From positions 1 through 57,069 of the forward strand of contig NZ_JAGPXB010000019.1 in the NCBI RefSeq assembly GCF_018069925.1: DNA of 57,069 nucleotides, read 5' to 3'. The notes beneath the pieces were generated by a model. It worked only from the letters and a program-made list of their open reading frames with translations. It did no database searches and was not told the origin of the DNA. The position numbers and the translations under genes were made by a program. Within the stretch, counting starts at the first letter, position 1. Each line of letters starts with the position of its first letter. The DNA is from Flavobacterium erciyesense. Its GTDB lineage: Bacteria; Bacteroidota; Bacteroidia; Flavobacteriales; Flavobacteriaceae. Of the stretch, positions 55,457-57,069 are shown piece after piece.

Positions 55457-55484
55457 TTGAAAATAGCAACAAAATATATTTTTG
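55457..55484 (+). promoter_or_regulatory. Promoter for the acyltransferase gene
   Basis: TTG (55457-55459), a 17-base spacer and TATTTTTG (55477-55484) match TTG-N17-TAnnTTTG, 39 bases before the ATG at 55523. Confidence 0.65.
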
Positions 55485-55522
55485 TAAGTTTGCTTTTCAA
55501 ATCATTTAAATAAATACTAGTT

Positions 55523-56332
55523 ATGGGATTGTTGAAAAGAAATCCTTTTGGTCATATACTCTTCCTCAAAAAATGGTTAATTCGTATTTTTGGCGCTGTC
55601 ACGCACCGCCGTTACAGAGGTTTTAACGAATTACAAATAGAAGGTTCTGAGATTATTCGCAACCTGCCAGACCAAAACGTACTTTTTATTTCCAATCATC
55701 AAACCTATTTTGCTGATGTCGTGGCTATGTTTCATGTTTTTAACGCCAGTTTGAGCGGTCGCGAAGATAATATTGTAAATGTCGGGTATTTGTGGCAGCC
55801 AAAAATGAACATATATTATGTAGCAGCAAAAGAAACCATGAGAGCAGGACTACTGCCTCGCATTATGGCATATGCAGGTGCAATATCGGTTGAGCGTACG
55901 TGGCGAGCAAAAGGAGTCGATGTTCAAGAGAAAAAAGAAATCAATCCTGATGATACCGAAAATATCAAGATCGCTCTCAAAGACGGCTGGGTAATCACCT
56001 TTCCACAAGGCACGACGAAATCATTTAAACCAGTCCGTAAAGGAACTGCGCACATCATAAAGCAACACAGACCAATTGTAGTACCTATAGTGATAGACGG
56101 TTTCCGCCGCTCTTTCGACAAAAAAGGGCTTCGCATGAAAAAGAAGGGCATTTTACAATCTTTTATTATCAAGGAGCCGTTAGAAATAGATTACGATAAC
56201 GATACCATCGAAGAGATTGTAGAGAAAGTAGAGTACGCCATCGAACAACATCCCTCATTCCTTAAAGTTATTCCTGCCGAAATTATTCAAGAGCAAGAAG
56301 AACTCAATAAAACCCGCCGTTGGGATTATTAA
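55523..56332 (+). CDS. PlsC-like 1-acyl-sn-glycerol-3-phosphate acyltransferase, divergent
   Basis: The 269-residue membrane-associated protein has the lysophospholipid acyltransferase fold. Block I reads FISNHQTYFADVV, that is NH with five residues to the Asp (HX5D) instead of the usual HX4D. Block III reads VITFPQGTTKSF, with Gln in place of the usual Glu of FPEGTR. Block IV is IVVPIVIDGFRRSF. The lipid-modifying role (making phosphatidic acid) is likely but the changes make the donor or acceptor uncertain. An amphipathic N-terminus (LKRNPFGHILFLKKWLIRIF) would attach it to the membrane. Confidence 0.82.
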   Translation: MGLLKRNPFGHILFLKKWLIRIFGAVTHRRYRGFNELQIEGSEIIRNLPDQNVLFISNHQTYFADVVAMFHVFNASLSGREDNIVNVGYLWQPKMNIYYVAAKETMRAGLLPRIMAYAGAISVERTWRAKGVDVQEKKEINPDDTENIKIALKDGWVITFPQGTTKSFKPVRKGTAHIIKQHRPIVVPIVIDGFRRSFDKKGLRMKKKGILQSFIIKEPLEIDYDNDTIEEIVEKVEYAIEQHPSFLKVIPAEIIQEQEELNKTRRWDY

Positions 56333-56349
56333 ATCAAAAGCTAAATTTT

Positions 56350-56515
56350 TGGCGTTCCGCCTTTCTTGCTCTTGCCTTTTGTTTAGGGCAAGAGCAAGAA
56401 AGGCGTCGGGCTCTTCGCTACAAGTCCTCGCCACTCCCTCAAGATGGTCGTGCCTGTGGGCTTTGCGCTGCTATCCCTAACGCGAGCTGCGCGTATTACA
56501 GACGAATTTTGCAAT
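56350..56515. repeat. Long palindromic repeat element downstream of the acyltransferase
   Basis: A perfect 18-bp stem (GCCTTTCTTGCTCTTGCC at 56359-56376 with its complement at 56387-56404, 10-base loop) is followed by GTCGGGCTCTTCGCTACAAG and, at the other end, TGCTATCCCTAACGC. The latter phrases resemble a GC-rich repeat family found between Flavobacterium genes. The 18-bp hairpin may also act as a terminator for the acyltransferase gene, but it lacks a T-run. Confidence 0.65.
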
Positions 56516-56713
56516 AGGTCCTTATATATTGAGTAAAACAAAATCTTATTGAATACTAAAAGGGGAAGACCGATTACCATCAATAACCGCCTAATTTCCT
56601 CATCAATCCCGCAAAATCACTCCAACCACTATAGCGAACAAAAAAACTTCATAGTTAACCTTATTGATTTTAAGCCAATTAAAAAATAGTTTAAAATTAA
56701 GTTTAGAAAAGTC

Positions 56714-56743
56714 TTGTAAAAGCGAATAAAGGTTGTAGTTTTG
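56714..56743 (+). promoter_or_regulatory. Tandem promoter P1 (probable rRNA operon)
   Basis: TTG (56714-56716), 19-base spacer, TAGTTTTG (56736-56743) followed by CACCCGC. A GTTCTTAT stretch follows at 56763-56770. Confidence 0.72.
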
Positions 56744-56822
56744 CACCCGCAATCAGCGCAACGTTCTTATAAAAACCTGAAACAAACGAGAAAACAATTT
56801 TAAAAAAAAGATTGTAAAAAGT

Positions 56823-56852
56823 TTGCCAGAGTTAAAATAGATGTTACCTTTG
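56823..56852 (+). promoter_or_regulatory. Tandem promoter P2 (probable rRNA operon)
   Basis: TTG (56823-56825), 19-base spacer, TACCTTTG (56845-56852) followed by CACCCCGC. GTTCTTATTACATATTGAGAG lies just downstream at 56872-56892. Confidence 0.74.
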
Positions 56853-56946
56853 CACCCCGCAATAGAGCAGAGTTCTTATTACATATTGAGAGAAAAAGTA
56901 AAGAAAACTTTCGAAAAACATTTTCGAAAAAAACTTTAAATTTTTC

Positions 56947-56977
56947 TTGCATAGTTAAAAAGAAATTTCTACTTTTG
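56947..56977 (+). promoter_or_regulatory. Tandem promoter P3 (probable rRNA operon)
   Basis: TTG (56947-56949), 20-base spacer, TACTTTTG (56970-56977) followed by CACCCGC. It is the most downstream of the three. Confidence 0.74.
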
Positions 56978-57069
56978 CACCCGCTTTGAGATACACGAAA
57001 AGTGAATAAAACAAAGAAGAATACGTTCCTAGACATATTGAATTGACAGCCGTTCCGATGCAAATCGGA
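56978..57069 (+). ncRNA. 5' leader of a probable rRNA operon, cut by the window end
   Basis: GTTCCTAGACATATTGAATTG (57025-57045) resembles the conserved leader just upstream of 16S rRNA in flavobacteria and a boxA-like antitermination site (compare GTTCTTTGACA). The 16S gene itself would begin outside the window, so this call is made from the leader alone. Confidence 0.6.

Noticed and set aside
56320..56517. Short plus-strand open frame after the acyltransferase
   Set aside because: It lies within the palindromic repeat, overlaps the end of the preceding gene and its product is an artefact of the inverted repeat.

Overview
The window looks like chromosomal DNA of a Flavobacterium-type member of the Bacteroidota. 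Evidence: AT-rich sequence, Bacteroidota promoters of the TTG-N17-20-TAnnTTTG type, type IX secretion sorting domains (a type B domain on a large SprB-like repeat protein, a type A-like tail on a subtilase), the gliding lipoprotein GldI, a GSII/GSIII pair and a fused isobutyryl-CoA mutase. I see no prophage, insertion sequence, CRISPR array or tRNA. The accessory content is surface biology plus several families of palindromic intergenic repeats.

Layout. 1-14.2 kb: the 3' part of icmF, an exported esterase, a DUF1543 gene, a large T9SS-exported repeat protein, a lipoprotein, a TerC membrane protein, and divergent glutamine synthetases (GSII and GSIII). 14.6-21.5 kb: a curli-like (functional amyloid) locus with a major curlin-repeat protein, a strong hairpin terminator, a small curlin-like subunit, CsgH-like, CsgE, CsgF and CsgG proteins, a beta-propeller lipoprotein overlapping csgG, and a double OmpA-type protein. 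21.6-31.4 kb: purM, a two-domain M16 peptidase, a DinB-like protein, a signal-less NMT1/THI5-like binding protein, and a TPR-AAA ATPase/TPR-membrane protein pair. 32-37.5 kb: a minus-strand run with two cyclophilin-FKBP fusions, gldI, a DHH phosphoesterase and a CLC-F type fluoride antiporter. 37.8-56.3 kb: mostly housekeeping genes (guaA, pyrG, yidC, mnmA, a CoA pyrophosphatase, a PlsC-like acyltransferase) mixed with LysM, OsmC, fasciclin, subtilase and hypothetical genes. 56.3-57.07 kb: a repeat element, then three tandem promoters and a leader that probably belong to an rRNA operon starting just beyond the window.

The most notable observation is in the curli locus. The CsgE domain has no start codon or signal peptide of its own. 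It lies in the -1 frame behind a CsgH-like gene that ends at a run of ten A containing an in-frame A AAA AAG heptamer, the dnaX-type slippery site. Either a CsgH-CsgE fusion is made by frameshifting or slippage, or the gene is switched or broken at the A-run. In the same operon a perfect 12-bp hairpin with a T-tract separates the abundant fibre subunit from the secretion genes. Functions are inferred from sequence motifs read by eye; no database search was run.
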